A stretch of DNA of 39,691 nucleotides from an uncultured Lachnospiraceae bacterium (GTDB lineage: Bacteria > Bacillota > Clostridia > Lachnospirales > Lachnospiraceae), in assembly GCA_902793845.1 (NCBI GenBank), contig CADBFE010000006.1:1-39691 (forward strand). Reading direction: 5' to 3'. Under the pieces are notes generated by a model. That model was not told the DNA's origin. It saw only the letters and a program-made list of their open reading frames with translations, and searched no databases. The translations under genes were made by a program, and so were the position numbers. This document shows, piece by piece, positions 8,904 through 19,285 of the stretch. The first letter of the stretch is position 1; every line of letters begins with the position of its first letter.

Positions 8904-8949
8904 TAACATAACTATTGGGGTTTACTTTTTTGCAGGAGGTATCTGGCTT

Positions 8950-10557
8950 ATGAAACTTACGTTTGTGGGCGCTGCCCATGAGGTTACGGGATCATGTCAT
9001 TATCTGAATGCCGCAGGGAAACATATTCTCGTGGACTACGGTATGCAGCAGGGAATCGATGTACTTGAAAATGCACCGCTTCCCATTGATGAGTCGCAGG
9101 TCGATTATGTACTGCTGACGCATGCACATATCGATCACTCGGGTATGCTGCCGCTCCTTGTCAAAAACGGCTTTAAAGGTCAGATAATAGCGACTGACGC
9201 AACAGTCGATCTTTGTTCCATCATGCTGCGTGACTGTGCACATATACAGATGCAGGAAGCAGAGTGGAAGTCAAGAAAGGCAAAACGAAGCGCGTCGCAG
9301 GCACCTATCGAGCCCATCTACAACATGGAAGACGCAGAGGGTGCCATTCACAGGCTCACACCATTTCCGTATGATGAAGTGATCGACCTGTGTGAAGGTA
9401 TAAAAATCAGATTTACCGATGTGGGTCATCTCCTCGGTTCTGCATCCATCGAGGTATGGGCAACAGAAGGAAATGAGACGAGAAAGATCGTATTCTCCGG
9501 AGATATCGGTAATAAAAAGGGTACACTTATCAGAGACCCTCAGTATGTAAAAGATGCCGACTATGTAGTCATGGAGTCTACCTACGGTGACAGATATCAT
9601 CCGTCAGAGCGCCCCGACTACGTGGAAGAGCTTACAAATATTATCTCGGATACGCTGGCAAAGGGCGGTAATGTTGTTATCCCTTCATTTGCCGTAGGCC
9701 GTACCCAGGAGATGCTTTATTACATCAGGGAGATCAAGGAGAAAAACCTTATCCCCGAAAATCCGGACTTCCCGGTATATGTGGATTCACCTCTTGCTGT
9801 TGAGGCGACGGGAGTGTTCCAGAAAAATATTCAGAACTGCTTTTCCGATGAGGCAAAGGCCTTGGTAAATGCAGGTATCAATCCCCTGACATTTCCAAAC
9901 CTGCACCTGTCGATCACGTCGGATGAATCAAAGCTGATAAACTTTGATGAGACTCCAAAGGTCATCATATCCGCATCGGGTATGTGCGAGGCCGGACGTA
10001 TCAGACATCACTTAAAGCACAATCTCTGGAGACAGGAATGCGTGATCCTCTTTGTAGGATATCAGGCTAACGGTACCCTGGGCCGATTTATCATAGACGG
10101 TACCAAGGAAGTAAAGCTCTTTGGCGAGACGATCGATGTCAGGGCAAAGATAATGACGCTCCCCGGAATGAGCGGCCATGCTGACAAGGACGGACTCATC
10201 GAGTGGATCACAAATGTCGGAAAGGACATTAACAAAGTCTTTATCGTACACGGTGAGGATACTGTTGCAAAGCTTTTTGCGGAGACGCTGAGAGCCGAGT
10301 ACGGATATGATACATACGCTCCCTACAGTGGTTCGAGCTATGACCTTATCAAAAACGAGCCTATATACATGGCAAAGCCCGTATACATTCAGAAGAAAAA
10401 GCCTGGCCGTGTATCCGATGTATTTGCAAGACTTCTGGCAGCAGGTCAGAGACTCATATCCGTTATCCACAAGAACGAGGGCTGTGCAAACAAGGATATC
10501 GCGAAGTTTGCGGATCAGGTCAACTCGCTATGTGATAAGTGGGACAGAGAGATATAA
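8950..10557 (+). CDS. Metallo-beta-lactamase / beta-CASP family RNase
   Basis: This 535-residue protein has an MBL-fold core with the zinc motif THAHIDHSG (H58, H60, D62, H63), further ligands in TDVGHLLGSA and FSGDIGN, then STYGDRYH. A beta-CASP insert follows (VIPSFAVGRTQEML and VIISASGMCEAGRIRHHL), and a C-terminal RMMBL-like MSGHADKDGLIEW with FIVHGE completes the core. This is the architecture of the CPSF73/Ysh1-like bacterial family of RNA exo/endonucleases. Residues after about 460 form a family-specific C-terminal extension. AGGAGG (8934-8939) precedes ATG 8950. The role in RNA processing or decay is inferred from family membership. Confidence 0.88.
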   Translation: MKLTFVGAAHEVTGSCHYLNAAGKHILVDYGMQQGIDVLENAPLPIDESQVDYVLLTHAHIDHSGMLPLLVKNGFKGQIIATDATVDLCSIMLRDCAHIQMQEAEWKSRKAKRSASQAPIEPIYNMEDAEGAIHRLTPFPYDEVIDLCEGIKIRFTDVGHLLGSASIEVWATEGNETRKIVFSGDIGNKKGTLIRDPQYVKDADYVVMESTYGDRYHPSERPDYVEELTNIISDTLAKGGNVVIPSFAVGRTQEMLYYIREIKEKNLIPENPDFPVYVDSPLAVEATGVFQKNIQNCFSDEAKALVNAGINPLTFPNLHLSITSDESKLINFDETPKVIISASGMCEAGRIRHHLKHNLWRQECVILFVGYQANGTLGRFIIDGTKEVKLFGETIDVRAKIMTLPGMSGHADKDGLIEWITNVGKDINKVFIVHGEDTVAKLFAETLRAEYGYDTYAPYSGSSYDLIKNEPIYMAKPVYIQKKKPGRVSDVFARLLAAGQRLISVIHKNEGCANKDIAKFADQVNSLCDKWDREI

Positions 10558-10576
10558 TGAAAGGAATCATAAATAA

Positions 10577-11095
10577 ATGATGGACGGATATATGGAGTAC
10601 CTCGTAAAGAGAGGTGCGACCAGAAAAGATTTTTTGGTGAAGGGAATATGCGTGTGGGTAGTCCTGGTACTGTGTATGCTTTCATGGATGTTTGGTACCA
10701 CACCGGTTATCAAGATAGTCCTGTTTGTCCTGACCATCGGTATGATTGCTTTCTCATGGTTTTATGTATTCCCGAGGACAGAGGTGGAGTATGAATACCT
10801 CTACTGTGACAAGACGATTTCGGTGGATGTCATTTACTCAAAATCAAGCAGAAAGAGCCTTGCTTCGTATGAACTTGACAGGATAGACATTATCGCACCC
10901 CTTGGTTCGCACAGACTCGATGAATATAAAAACAAAAAGATGGAGGTTAAGGATTACTCGAGTGGAATGGACTCGGATCTCCATAAGCCGTATGCCCTGA
11001 TATACGCCGGCAATACGAAAGTTATACTTGATTTACCCGAAGAGTTTGTTAAAATGGTACAAAACAACGGGCCGAGAAAAGTTTTTACAGATTAA
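10577..11095 (+). CDS. Small membrane protein (DUF6106-like)
   Basis: This 172-residue protein has two adjacent membrane helices at about residues 24-44 and 47-66, then a soluble C-terminal domain with EVEYEYLYCDKTISVDVIYSK and DRIDIIAP, ending in a polar tail. It resembles Lachnospiraceae proteins annotated as DUF6106, though I rely on recall for that. No catalytic motif is visible. Start could be ATG 10577 or 10580. It lies 19 bases after the nuclease gene and 27 bases before guaB, so it is probably in the same transcript. Confidence 0.7.
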   Translation: MMDGYMEYLVKRGATRKDFLVKGICVWVVLVLCMLSWMFGTTPVIKIVLFVLTIGMIAFSWFYVFPRTEVEYEYLYCDKTISVDVIYSKSSRKSLASYELDRIDIIAPLGSHRLDEYKNKKMEVKDYSSGMDSDLHKPYALIYAGNTKVILDLPEEFVKMVQNNGPRKVFTD

Positions 11096-11119
11096 TTAAT
11101 ATATATTTTGCGGAGGTGA

Positions 11120-12583
<1,464 letters not shown>

Positions 12584-12607
12584 GCAAATTAATCGAATAT
12601 TTTTATC

Positions 12608-12640
12608 AAAACCCCCTTCACTGTTTTGGAGGGGGTTTTT
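12608..12640 (+). terminator. Intrinsic terminator after guaB
   Basis: AAAACCCCCT pairs with the GGGGG-TTTT side across a short loop containing CACTGTTTT, and the right arm runs into TTTTT. The stem is GC-rich and ends 57 bases after the stop. Confidence 0.9.
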
Positions 12641-12885
12641 GATTGTGAACATGACTTAAAATCAAAACTGACATTATTTATAATATTATGTAAACCATAT
12701 GATATATTTAAGACAAAATTAACAATGAAATATATGAGTTTTGAGATATTGTTCACAACAGGCAATCCGTTAAGGAATTGTTAAGAGAAAAAGAGTAGAA
12801 TCTGTCATAGTAAAGTTGTACAATGCAAGCGTGGGTAAATTGTGTATAAATGATAAAAGATATAGGGAAGAAGAGGGTGATATAT
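12641..12885. other. AT-rich intergenic region, little recognised
   Basis: About 245 bases lie between the guaB terminator and the small ORF. The DNA is AT-rich with several TATAAT-like words (for example near 12680) but no -35/-10 pair I trust. A short direct repeat GTTAAG-gaatt-GTTAAG lies near 12769-12785. No coding frame or stable RNA fold is obvious. Confidence 0.4.
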
Positions 12886-13044
12886 ATGACGCTTGAAAAG
12901 ATTTTAGCAGAATACGGATATGAGATTCTGGGAAACAAAAGCATATTTAAGAAAGAAGTATCAAACGAGACAGTAAAGGAATACAGAATGATGCTTGAAA
13001 GGCTTAAGAGACCTTTTAAATTAGAACCAAAGAAACAGTTATAA
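12886..13044 (+). CDS. Hypothetical 52-residue protein
   Basis: This small ORF starts at ATG 12886, with GAGGG at 12873-12877 giving 8-base spacing. An upstream in-frame ATG at 12850 has no ribosome site. The product begins MTLEKILAEYGYEILGN and ends in a Lys/Arg-rich tail (ERLKRPFKLEPKKQL), with a predicted pI well above neutral. No membrane helix or cysteines are present. I do not recognise the family. A well-placed terminator at 13069 supports it as a real single-gene transcript. Confidence 0.55.
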   Translation: MTLEKILAEYGYEILGNKSIFKKEVSNETVKEYRMMLERLKRPFKLEPKKQL

Positions 13045-13068
13045 ATCGGGGGAAATCTCCTTTTCATT

Positions 13069-13107
13069 GACCGTAAGGACAACAGTCTTTGCGGTCTTTT
13101 GCTTTTT
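13069..13107 (+). terminator. Intrinsic terminator after the 52-residue ORF
   Basis: GACCGTAAGGAC pairs with GTCTTTGCGGTC across a 4-base loop, with two G-T pairs and no mismatches, followed by TTTTGCTTTTT. Confidence 0.85.
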
Positions 13108-13119
13108 ATGGATAGAGTG

Positions 13120-13159
13120 TATAATATATAAAGTGTCAAAGGGATTTATATGACACTTT
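13120..13159 (+). promoter_or_regulatory. Predicted -10 box and downstream inverted repeat before alaX
   Basis: A perfect TATAAT lies at 13120-13125, though the matching -35 (TTTTGC-type) is weak. Directly downstream AAAGTGTCA (13130-13138) and TGACACTTT (13151-13159) form a perfect 9-bp inverted repeat around the expected transcription start. It could be a repressor operator or a 5' leader hairpin. Confidence 0.5.
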
Positions 13160-13178
13160 GAAAAGGATCTAAACATTA

Positions 13179-14402
13179 ATGGAAGACAGAAGAAATACAG
13201 GATCGGTTACAAAACGTCTGTATGACGATGATGCATATATAAAAGAATTCAGAGCCGGAGTGATTGGGTGCAGCCCTGCCGGGGATAAGGCTTTTGGGAT
13301 AGAGCTTGACATGACGGCTTTTTTCCTGGAAGGCGGAGGTCAAAAGAGCGACACCGGACGTATCGGAGATGCGGTCATCACGGATGTACAGGAAAAGGAC
13401 GGTCATATACTCCATATCTCTGACAGGCCTCTTGATACAGGGGCAGAATATGACTGCGCCATAGATTTTGCAAAGCGTTATGACAGAATGCAGAATCATA
13501 GCGCCGAGCATCTGCTGTGCGGTATCATCCACAATATGACCGGATATGACAATGTGGGATTTCATCTTTCGGATGATGAAACAATCCTCGATATAAACGG
13601 ACCTGTCTCAAAGGAAATGCTAAAGGAGGCAGAGGAAAAGGCCAATAAAGTCATATATGAAAATGTACCCATCACTGCAGCATTTTTATCAGGCGATGAA
13701 TTAAAGGGCATTGACTATCGGAGCAAGCTGGACATCACAGAGAATGTCAGAATAGTGACGATAGAGGGATATGATAAATGTGCATGCTGTGCACCCCATG
13801 TGAGAAGCACGGGGGAGATCGGCATCATCAGGATCATCAATGCCATGCCTCACAGGGGCGGTGTGAGGATAACGATCCTTGCGGGAGAGAGGGCATACAG
13901 AGACTATGTATATCTCGACGAGTCCAACAGGCAGTATATGGCATGGCTCTCCACAAAACGTCTTGAGGGAGCAAAGGGCGTAGAGCAGATCATAAATAAA
14001 AACAGGACACTGTCGGAGGATAATGTCAGGTTAAAGAAAGAACTTACATCAATAGTTCTTGATGATCTTAAGAAAAAACTTGAAAATAAAAACGACTACA
14101 GACCGGTCCCCGTCTTTTCGGCAAACTTTGATGATGTCATGATGCGTAATCTGATAAACGAAGGCCTGAAGATGACGGATGCCGCCATAATGGGATTTAC
14201 CGGGGACGATGAGAACGGTTATAAGTATATAATCGGAGCAAAGGAAGATAAGGGAATACTCTATAAGGGGGAATATACAGACCTGCCCGGATTTGCAAAG
14301 ATCATGAACGGAGCTCTTAACGGCAGAGGCGGCGGGAGCAGACTGATGATACAGGGCAGCTTAAAAGCCCTCAGAAATGATATAGAAGAATTTTTTGTTT
14401 GA
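13179..14402 (+). CDS. Alanyl-tRNA editing protein, AlaX-L type with DHHA1 domain
   Basis: This 407-residue stand-alone relative of the AlaRS editing and C-terminal domains hydrolyses mischarged Ser-tRNA(Ala) (or Gly-tRNA(Ala)) in trans. Residues 1-90 resemble the AlaRS insert with FFLEGGGQKSDTG. Zinc-binding editing motifs are HSAEH (H107, H111) and CCAPHVRSTGEIG (C203, H207). A coiled-coil follows at about 265-305, then a DHHA1 domain ending in NGRGGGSRLMIQG, the GG-rich motif of this family. Family length is about 390-410. ATG 13179 follows an AAAGGAT ribosome-like site at somewhat long spacing. It probably forms an operon with the WYL regulator 24 bases downstream. Confidence 0.88.
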   Translation: MEDRRNTGSVTKRLYDDDAYIKEFRAGVIGCSPAGDKAFGIELDMTAFFLEGGGQKSDTGRIGDAVITDVQEKDGHILHISDRPLDTGAEYDCAIDFAKRYDRMQNHSAEHLLCGIIHNMTGYDNVGFHLSDDETILDINGPVSKEMLKEAEEKANKVIYENVPITAAFLSGDELKGIDYRSKLDITENVRIVTIEGYDKCACCAPHVRSTGEIGIIRIINAMPHRGGVRITILAGERAYRDYVYLDESNRQYMAWLSTKRLEGAKGVEQIINKNRTLSEDNVRLKKELTSIVLDDLKKKLENKNDYRPVPVFSANFDDVMMRNLINEGLKMTDAAIMGFTGDDENGYKYIIGAKEDKGILYKGEYTDLPGFAKIMNGALNGRGGGSRLMIQGSLKALRNDIEEFFV

Positions 14403-14426
14403 GAAATATGGCAAAGGGGATAATAC

Positions 14427-15410
14427 ATGCCAAGGGGAAATAAACAGAAACTGCTTTATATTGCAAAGCTGTTTTTTGAGCGCAGCGATGAGGCAAACGG
14501 TCTCACCATCGAGGATATCATCGTATACCTTGAGGAGCAGGGTATCGGCGCGGAACGTAAGAGCCTGTATGATGATATTGCGGAGCTGAACAGTTTCGGT
14601 ATTAAAATAAAAAAGAAAAAAGAAAACAGGGAGTGCTACTATTATCTGACGGAACGTTATTTTGAGCCGGCGGAGGTGAAACTCCTGGTTGATTCAATAC
14701 AGTCATCAAAATTTATTTCTGAGAGTCAGTCAAGAAAACTCATTCAAAAACTCCAGATGTTTGTAGGCGCCTGCGAGCGCAAGAAATTGTCGAGACAGGT
14801 CTATGTACAGGACCGTGTCAAGACGATGAATGAGAGTGTGTACAAATCGGTAGATGCAATACATGCGGCCATATCGGATGGTGTGCAGGTGTCTTTTTTA
14901 TACCTTCAGTGGAATGACAAAAAAGAACTTGTCCCAAGGAGAGACGGCAAGATATATACAGTGAGTCCCTGGGCCCTCACGTGCGATGAGCAAAACTACT
15001 ATCTCATTGCATACGACAGTGAGCACGGAGAGATCAGACATTACAGAGTCGACAAGATGAAAAATGTCCGGATAACCGATAAAAAGAGGGAAGGCAAGGA
15101 AATATACAGGGAAAACAGTGTAGCCGATTATGTCAAAGGTACTTTCGGTATGATGGGAGGCAGGGACTCTGCCGTACAGGTCAGGATACCTGCAGAAAAA
15201 GTCGGTATATTTTTAGACAGATTCGGAAAGGAAGTCAGGATATTTAAGTCGGGTAACGGTGTGTGTGAGATCAGTTTCCATGTAAGGCTGAGTCCTCACT
15301 TTTTCGGATGGATGGCGGGCCTTGGAAGCGATGTGGTCATCACGGGACCTAATGAAGCCCTGGCAGGTGCTAAAAAATTTGCAAGAGATCTGGCAAACAA
15401 TTACAGGTAG
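14427..15410 (+). CDS. WYL-domain transcriptional regulator
   Basis: This 327-residue regulator starts with a winged helix-turn-helix of the HTH_11/DeoR kind (residues about 5-65, with ERKSLYDDIAELNSFG as recognition helix region). A WYL domain at about 140-230 follows, with VSFLYLQWN, PRRDG, YTVSPWALTCDEQNYYLIAYD and RHYRVDKMKN. The C-terminal WCX-like part includes SPHFFGWMAGLG. WYL domains sense nucleotide-type or nucleic-acid ligands in several studied proteins. Target genes are unknown. AAGGGG precedes the ATG. Lying between a tRNA-editing enzyme and a base deaminase, it may control its own operon, for instance through the inverted repeat at 13130-13159. Confidence 0.88.
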   Translation: MPRGNKQKLLYIAKLFFERSDEANGLTIEDIIVYLEEQGIGAERKSLYDDIAELNSFGIKIKKKKENRECYYYLTERYFEPAEVKLLVDSIQSSKFISESQSRKLIQKLQMFVGACERKKLSRQVYVQDRVKTMNESVYKSVDAIHAAISDGVQVSFLYLQWNDKKELVPRRDGKIYTVSPWALTCDEQNYYLIAYDSEHGEIRHYRVDKMKNVRITDKKREGKEIYRENSVADYVKGTFGMMGGRDSAVQVRIPAEKVGIFLDRFGKEVRIFKSGNGVCEISFHVRLSPHFFGWMAGLGSDVVITGPNEALAGAKKFARDLANNYR

Positions 15411-15419
15411 GAAATGCGT

Positions 15420-15881
15420 ATGGATAATAAAGAGTACATGAATGAAGCTGTAAAAGAAGCTTACGACGGAATAAGAAACGGCCACGGAGGACCTTTTGGA
15501 ACCGTGATAGTAAAGAACGGAAAGATAGTAGGGCGGGGACACAACAGAGTACTGCTTAAACACGATCCAACATGTCACGGAGAGGTTGAGGCCATAAGAG
15601 ATGCTTGTGCAAACCTTGGGACCCACTCCCTTGACGGATGCGTTTTGTATACTACTGCGGAGCCGTGCCCCATGTGTCTGGGCGCCATCATGTGGGCCGA
15701 CATTAAGCAGGTTTACCAGGGATGCAACCGGAAGGATACGGACATCATAGGATTTCGCGATGACAGATTTTACGATCACTTAAACGGTGACATAAACCTT
15801 GTTGACATTAAAGAAGAAAGCAGAGAAGAGTGTCTTAAACTCTTTGATGATTACAACAGCATGAAGGCTGAGAGATACTAG
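15420..15881 (+). CDS. Guanine deaminase-like cytidine-deaminase-fold protein
   Basis: This 153-residue zinc deaminase has CHGEVEAI (zinc ligand H53, catalytic E55) and the second zinc motif EPCPMCLGAIMWA (C83, C86). GGPFGTVIVKNG near the N-terminus and the FRDDRFYDHL tail place it with the GuaD/YknK guanine deaminase subgroup rather than TadA. The expected reaction is guanine to xanthine plus ammonia, i.e. purine salvage or breakdown. The usual HAE is HGE here, which keeps the His and Glu. ATG 15414 is only two bases from the AGGTAGG ribosome site (15405-15411), so I chose ATG 15420 (8 bases). Substrate is family inference. Confidence 0.8.
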   Translation: MDNKEYMNEAVKEAYDGIRNGHGGPFGTVIVKNGKIVGRGHNRVLLKHDPTCHGEVEAIRDACANLGTHSLDGCVLYTTAEPCPMCLGAIMWADIKQVYQGCNRKDTDIIGFRDDRFYDHLNGDINLVDIKEESREECLKLFDDYNSMKAERY

Positions 15882-15941
15882 GAAAAGGTTACAGGTTAAC
15901 GGTTTCCGAAACAAAATAATTAAAAGGTATAGGAGAAACAA

Positions 15942-16940
15942 ATGGAAAAAAGAGAAAACTTCACTGTGATTTCCGAGGAGGAAATTCAAAAGGCTATCGG
16001 GATAGCTACAAACATTAACAAGTATTATTACGAAAAGATGGTGGGTCAGAAACATCTTGGCACAGACCTGCTCGCAACCATGATGGTAAACGGACATCTC
16101 CTCATCGAGTCTGTACCGGGTCTTGCAAAGACGACTGCCGCAAAGGTCATGACAGAGGCAGTGGATGGCAAGTTTTCACGTATCCAGTGTACACCTGACC
16201 TGCTCCCCAGTGATATCGTGGGTACCCAGATACTCAACTACAAGACAAATGAATTTGAGACAAAGCTCGGCCCCGTACATGCCAACTTTGTACTCCTTGA
16301 TGAGATAAACAGATCAAGTGCCAAGACCCAGTCAGCCATGCTCGAGGTCATGCAGGAGCATCAGACAACTATCGGCGGTGAGATTTATCCCGTGCCTGAT
16401 GTATTTATGGTAATAGCAACCCAGAACCCCATTGAGCAGGAGGGTACATACCTTCTCTCGGAAGCTCAGCTCGACAGATTTATGATGAAGACCATCATCA
16501 CATACCCCTCTCAGGAGGAGGAACTCAAAGTCCTCGACCGTATAGAGGCAGATGTATTCTCGACCAGCAGGAGCGTGGCTACTCTTGAGGATATTAAATA
16601 TCTGCAGGAACTCACAAAACGAGTATATATCGATGAGTCAATTAAGAAATATATCATATCACTTGTGGATGCGACGAGATATCCGGCCAAGTTTATCTCG
16701 CCTGCACTTGCCCAGTATGTGACTATAGGATCAAGTATCCGTGGAGCCATCTGCCTCATGGAGGTATCAAAAGCCATAGCACTCCTTAAGGGCAGGGATT
16801 ATGTGACACCAGACGATGTCAAGTCCCATATCAGACCGGTACTCCGTCACCGCGTGACACTTAACTTTGCAGCAGTAGCTGACGGCGTAAACGAAGACAT
16901 GATAATCGATGCAATCACAGGAGCCATACCTACACCATGA
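15942..16940 (+). CDS. MoxR-family AAA+ ATPase
   Basis: This 332-residue AAA+ protein carries the MoxR-type Walker A VPGLAKTTAAK (G60-T64 region), Walker B VLLDEINRSS, sensor-like ATQNPIEQEGTYLLSEAQLDRF and a C-terminal lid with GASIR-like GSSIRGAI. MoxR ATPases act with vWA proteins as chaperones or assembly factors for membrane and secreted complexes. ATAGGAGA precedes the ATG. The start of the DUF58 gene overlaps its last codons by 4 bases. The gene opens a classic moxR-DUF58-vWA (Bat-like) operon of six genes ending at 21156. Confidence 0.93.
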   Translation: MEKRENFTVISEEEIQKAIGIATNINKYYYEKMVGQKHLGTDLLATMMVNGHLLIESVPGLAKTTAAKVMTEAVDGKFSRIQCTPDLLPSDIVGTQILNYKTNEFETKLGPVHANFVLLDEINRSSAKTQSAMLEVMQEHQTTIGGEIYPVPDVFMVIATQNPIEQEGTYLLSEAQLDRFMMKTIITYPSQEEELKVLDRIEADVFSTSRSVATLEDIKYLQELTKRVYIDESIKKYIISLVDATRYPAKFISPALAQYVTIGSSIRGAICLMEVSKAIALLKGRDYVTPDDVKSHIRPVLRHRVTLNFAAVADGVNEDMIIDAITGAIPTP

Positions 16941-17827
16941 TTTCAAAGTATATCCAAAAAGTAAAAGCGAATACGGGTATATATGCGACAAAGAAATCAA
17001 ACAGCGTCTTAGACGGTGCATATCTCTCCATATTTATGGGACGCAGCCTTAATTTTGAGGACCTTAGAGAATATGTGCCGGGAGACAGTATTAAAGACGT
17101 TGACTGGAAAGCCTCATCAAGAAGCGGCAGCCTACTTGTAAAGCGGTACGTCGCCGAGAAAAAGCGCAATATACTCCTCGTCCTTGATACAGGAAAAAAG
17201 ATGAGGGGAGAGACGATAACCGGTGCCGATAAAAAAGAGGTGGCAATGCTGACGGCCGGTACGATTTCATATATCGCATATAGAAACGGAGACAACATAG
17301 GAGCCCTTTACAACAATGATGAGATGGTGAATTATCATCAGTTCAAGACAGGCCTTGTGAATGTCGAAAAGTTTCTGTCATATTATGACAGGGATATATA
17401 TAAGGGGAAAAAGAATCCTCTGGAAAAGTCTCTTGCCTTTATCATGAATAACTTAAAGCGCAGGATGATAATCTTTGTCATAACGGACCAGGAGGGCATG
17501 ACATCGGTCAGCGAGACACTGCTTAAACAGCTGCGGTGCAAAGCCGATGTGCTCTTTGTAAATATACCTGACGCAGATATTGTTCATACAAAAGAGAAAA
17601 AGAAAAAAGTATTTGATCTCGATGGAGACAGGTATATGCCGCCCTTTATATCAAGGGATAAAAAACTGGCTCAGCTCGAGAAAGAATATAAAGAAGACAT
17701 GCGTCTTGAAAATGATAAAAAATTAAACAAATGCGGTATCTCTTCTGTTGATATCAGAAACGAAGCAGAAGTGACACCAAAGGTAATAGAACTGCTGGAG
17801 AAATATAAAAATGTCAACATCCGTTAG
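16937..17827 (+). CDS. DUF58 / vWA-like protein of the MoxR operon
   Basis: The 296-residue protein contains the DUF58 core LREYVPGDSIKDVDWKASS followed by LLVKRYVAEKKRNILLVLDTG, a degenerate vWA-like fold (the position of the MIDAS motif holds DTGKK rather than DxSxS). Such proteins are cytosolic partners of MoxR in Bat operons. Its ATG overlaps the MoxR stop (ATGA), so translation is coupled. Its 3' end overlaps the next gene by 17 bases. A run of basic residues (KEKKKKV) precedes its last third. Confidence 0.88.
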   Translation: MISKYIQKVKANTGIYATKKSNSVLDGAYLSIFMGRSLNFEDLREYVPGDSIKDVDWKASSRSGSLLVKRYVAEKKRNILLVLDTGKKMRGETITGADKKEVAMLTAGTISYIAYRNGDNIGALYNNDEMVNYHQFKTGLVNVEKFLSYYDRDIYKGKKNPLEKSLAFIMNNLKRRMIIFVITDQEGMTSVSETLLKQLRCKADVLFVNIPDADIVHTKEKKKKVFDLDGDRYMPPFISRDKKLAQLEKEYKEDMRLENDKKLNKCGISSVDIRNEAEVTPKVIELLEKYKNVNIR

Positions 17828-18296
17828 TCTGCAGGAGCCGTTTTCATACTCACTGAATCTGCTCCTTGCACTGGGTGCTGCGGTACTGCTCCCCATGCTT
17901 ATAATGCTGATCATAAAACTGATCATGAAGGGAAAAGCCATAGCACCAAAGAAAAAAGAAAAAGAACAGCCGGCGCCGCCTCCGATTGACAAGGACAGGG
18001 TGCGCGGAAAATATCTCGGCATAATAAATGAGATTGAGAAAAAGTATGACAGCAAAGAACTTGATGACAGAGCTGCATATCTTGAACTCAGCAGTGCTGT
18101 CAGAAACTTTGTCCACGATTATACAGGAGCCAATACCCAGAACATGACTCTTAACGAGATCGGTGCTCTCGGTATGCCGTCACTCTTTAATCTGATCAAA
18201 GAATTTTACAGGCCGGAGTTTGCCCTTGACAGTGGAGAGACTGATGTCAAAAAATCAATTGACACAGCGAGAAAGGTGGTGATGTCATGGAGCTGA
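17811..18296 (+). CDS. Membrane-anchored protein in DUF4381-like position
   Basis: This 161-residue protein has one N-terminal membrane helix (about 15-40, LLLALGAAVLLPMLIMLIIKL), a basic/proline linker (KKKEKEQPAPPP) and a helical cytoplasmic domain of about 110 residues (EIEKKYDSKELDDRAAYLELSSAVRNFVHDYTG). In Bat operons this slot is usually held by a DUF4381-type protein. Similarity here is positional and architectural only. It overlaps the neighbours on both sides by 17 and 10 bases, which suggests tight co-translation. Confidence 0.72.
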   Translation: MSTSVSLQEPFSYSLNLLLALGAAVLLPMLIMLIIKLIMKGKAIAPKKKEKEQPAPPPIDKDRVRGKYLGIINEIEKKYDSKELDDRAAYLELSSAVRNFVHDYTGANTQNMTLNEIGALGMPSLFNLIKEFYRPEFALDSGETDVKKSIDTARKVVMSWS

Positions 18297-19285
18297 CCTA
18301 CCCTCTCATAATTTATATAGGCATAGGCGTACTGGCTCTTGCATTCCTCGTCACCATGTTTGCCATCAGAAAATATGAAGGCGGTATAAAGAGCGCAAAT
18401 GGATCGTTTATAAAGAAATTCAAGAGATACAGAAGTCTTGTCATCAGATACTGGTTTATCAAGTTCATAATGATAACAGCTCTGATGGCATCGATAGTGC
18501 TCTCGTTTTTCCTGGCAACGAGACCGACGAGAGTCCGTACCATTACAAACGAGACCCACAACAGAGATATATTTATCTGCTTTGACGTGTCCACATCCCT
18601 TGACGGTATAAACTTAGAGATGTGTGAGATGCTCAAAGATTTCGTAAAGGACCTTAAGGGAGAGAGATTTGGTATCACCATGTTTAATGGCAGATCTGTC
18701 CTGGTATGTCCTCTGACAACAGACTATAACTATGTCCTCACCATGCTTGATACACTTGAAGAGTCAATCAGGGCAGGAGAGGATGTATGGTACTACTCTG
18801 ATGTGGATGATATGGAAGCATACGGATACAGGTTTTCCGGAACATTAAGTGACTACGGCAGCTCCATGATAGGAGACGGACTGGCAACATGTCTCTATGA
18901 TTTTCCGGATCTTGATAAAGAGCCTGACAGATCTAGAATGATAGTATTTGTCACAGACAACGATCTCCTCGGTGATCCCATAGTTACCATAGAGGAGGCG
19001 TGTGAACTCTGCAAAAACAGAGGTGTAAAGGTATTTGCCCTGGCCCCTGAGTTTGTCGTGGATGAGGGACTCTTTAAGAAAGCGGTAGAGAGTACCGGAG
19101 GCGGATACTACAATACGAGAGACAAGAAAGCAATGAAGAAAATGATGAATGATGTGACAGAGACAGATGTAAATGTCAGCTATAAGTCATTCACTACTAT
19201 AGTGGACGTACCTGAGATCGGTATCATCGCTCTCATATCATGCGTCTGCGTATATTTTGTATGTGCAAGGAGGATAAGGCTATGA
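18287..19285 (+). CDS. BatA-like vWA membrane protein
   Basis: The 332-residue protein has N-terminal helices (about 5-25 and 60-80), a von Willebrand A domain starting at IFICFDVSTSLDG (intact MIDAS DxSxS, D100) with a second MIDAS-type segment around IVFVTDNDLLGD, and a C-terminal membrane helix (IIALISCVCVYFVCARRIRL). This matches BatA/BatB proteins, whose vWA domain faces the outside or periplasmic side. GGTGGTGAT precedes ATG 18287. The stop TGA overlaps the next ATG (ATGA). Confidence 0.87.
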   Translation: MELTYPLIIYIGIGVLALAFLVTMFAIRKYEGGIKSANGSFIKKFKRYRSLVIRYWFIKFIMITALMASIVLSFFLATRPTRVRTITNETHNRDIFICFDVSTSLDGINLEMCEMLKDFVKDLKGERFGITMFNGRSVLVCPLTTDYNYVLTMLDTLEESIRAGEDVWYYSDVDDMEAYGYRFSGTLSDYGSSMIGDGLATCLYDFPDLDKEPDRSRMIVFVTDNDLLGDPIVTIEEACELCKNRGVKVFALAPEFVVDEGLFKKAVESTGGGYYNTRDKKAMKKMMNDVTETDVNVSYKSFTTIVDVPEIGIIALISCVCVYFVCARRIRL

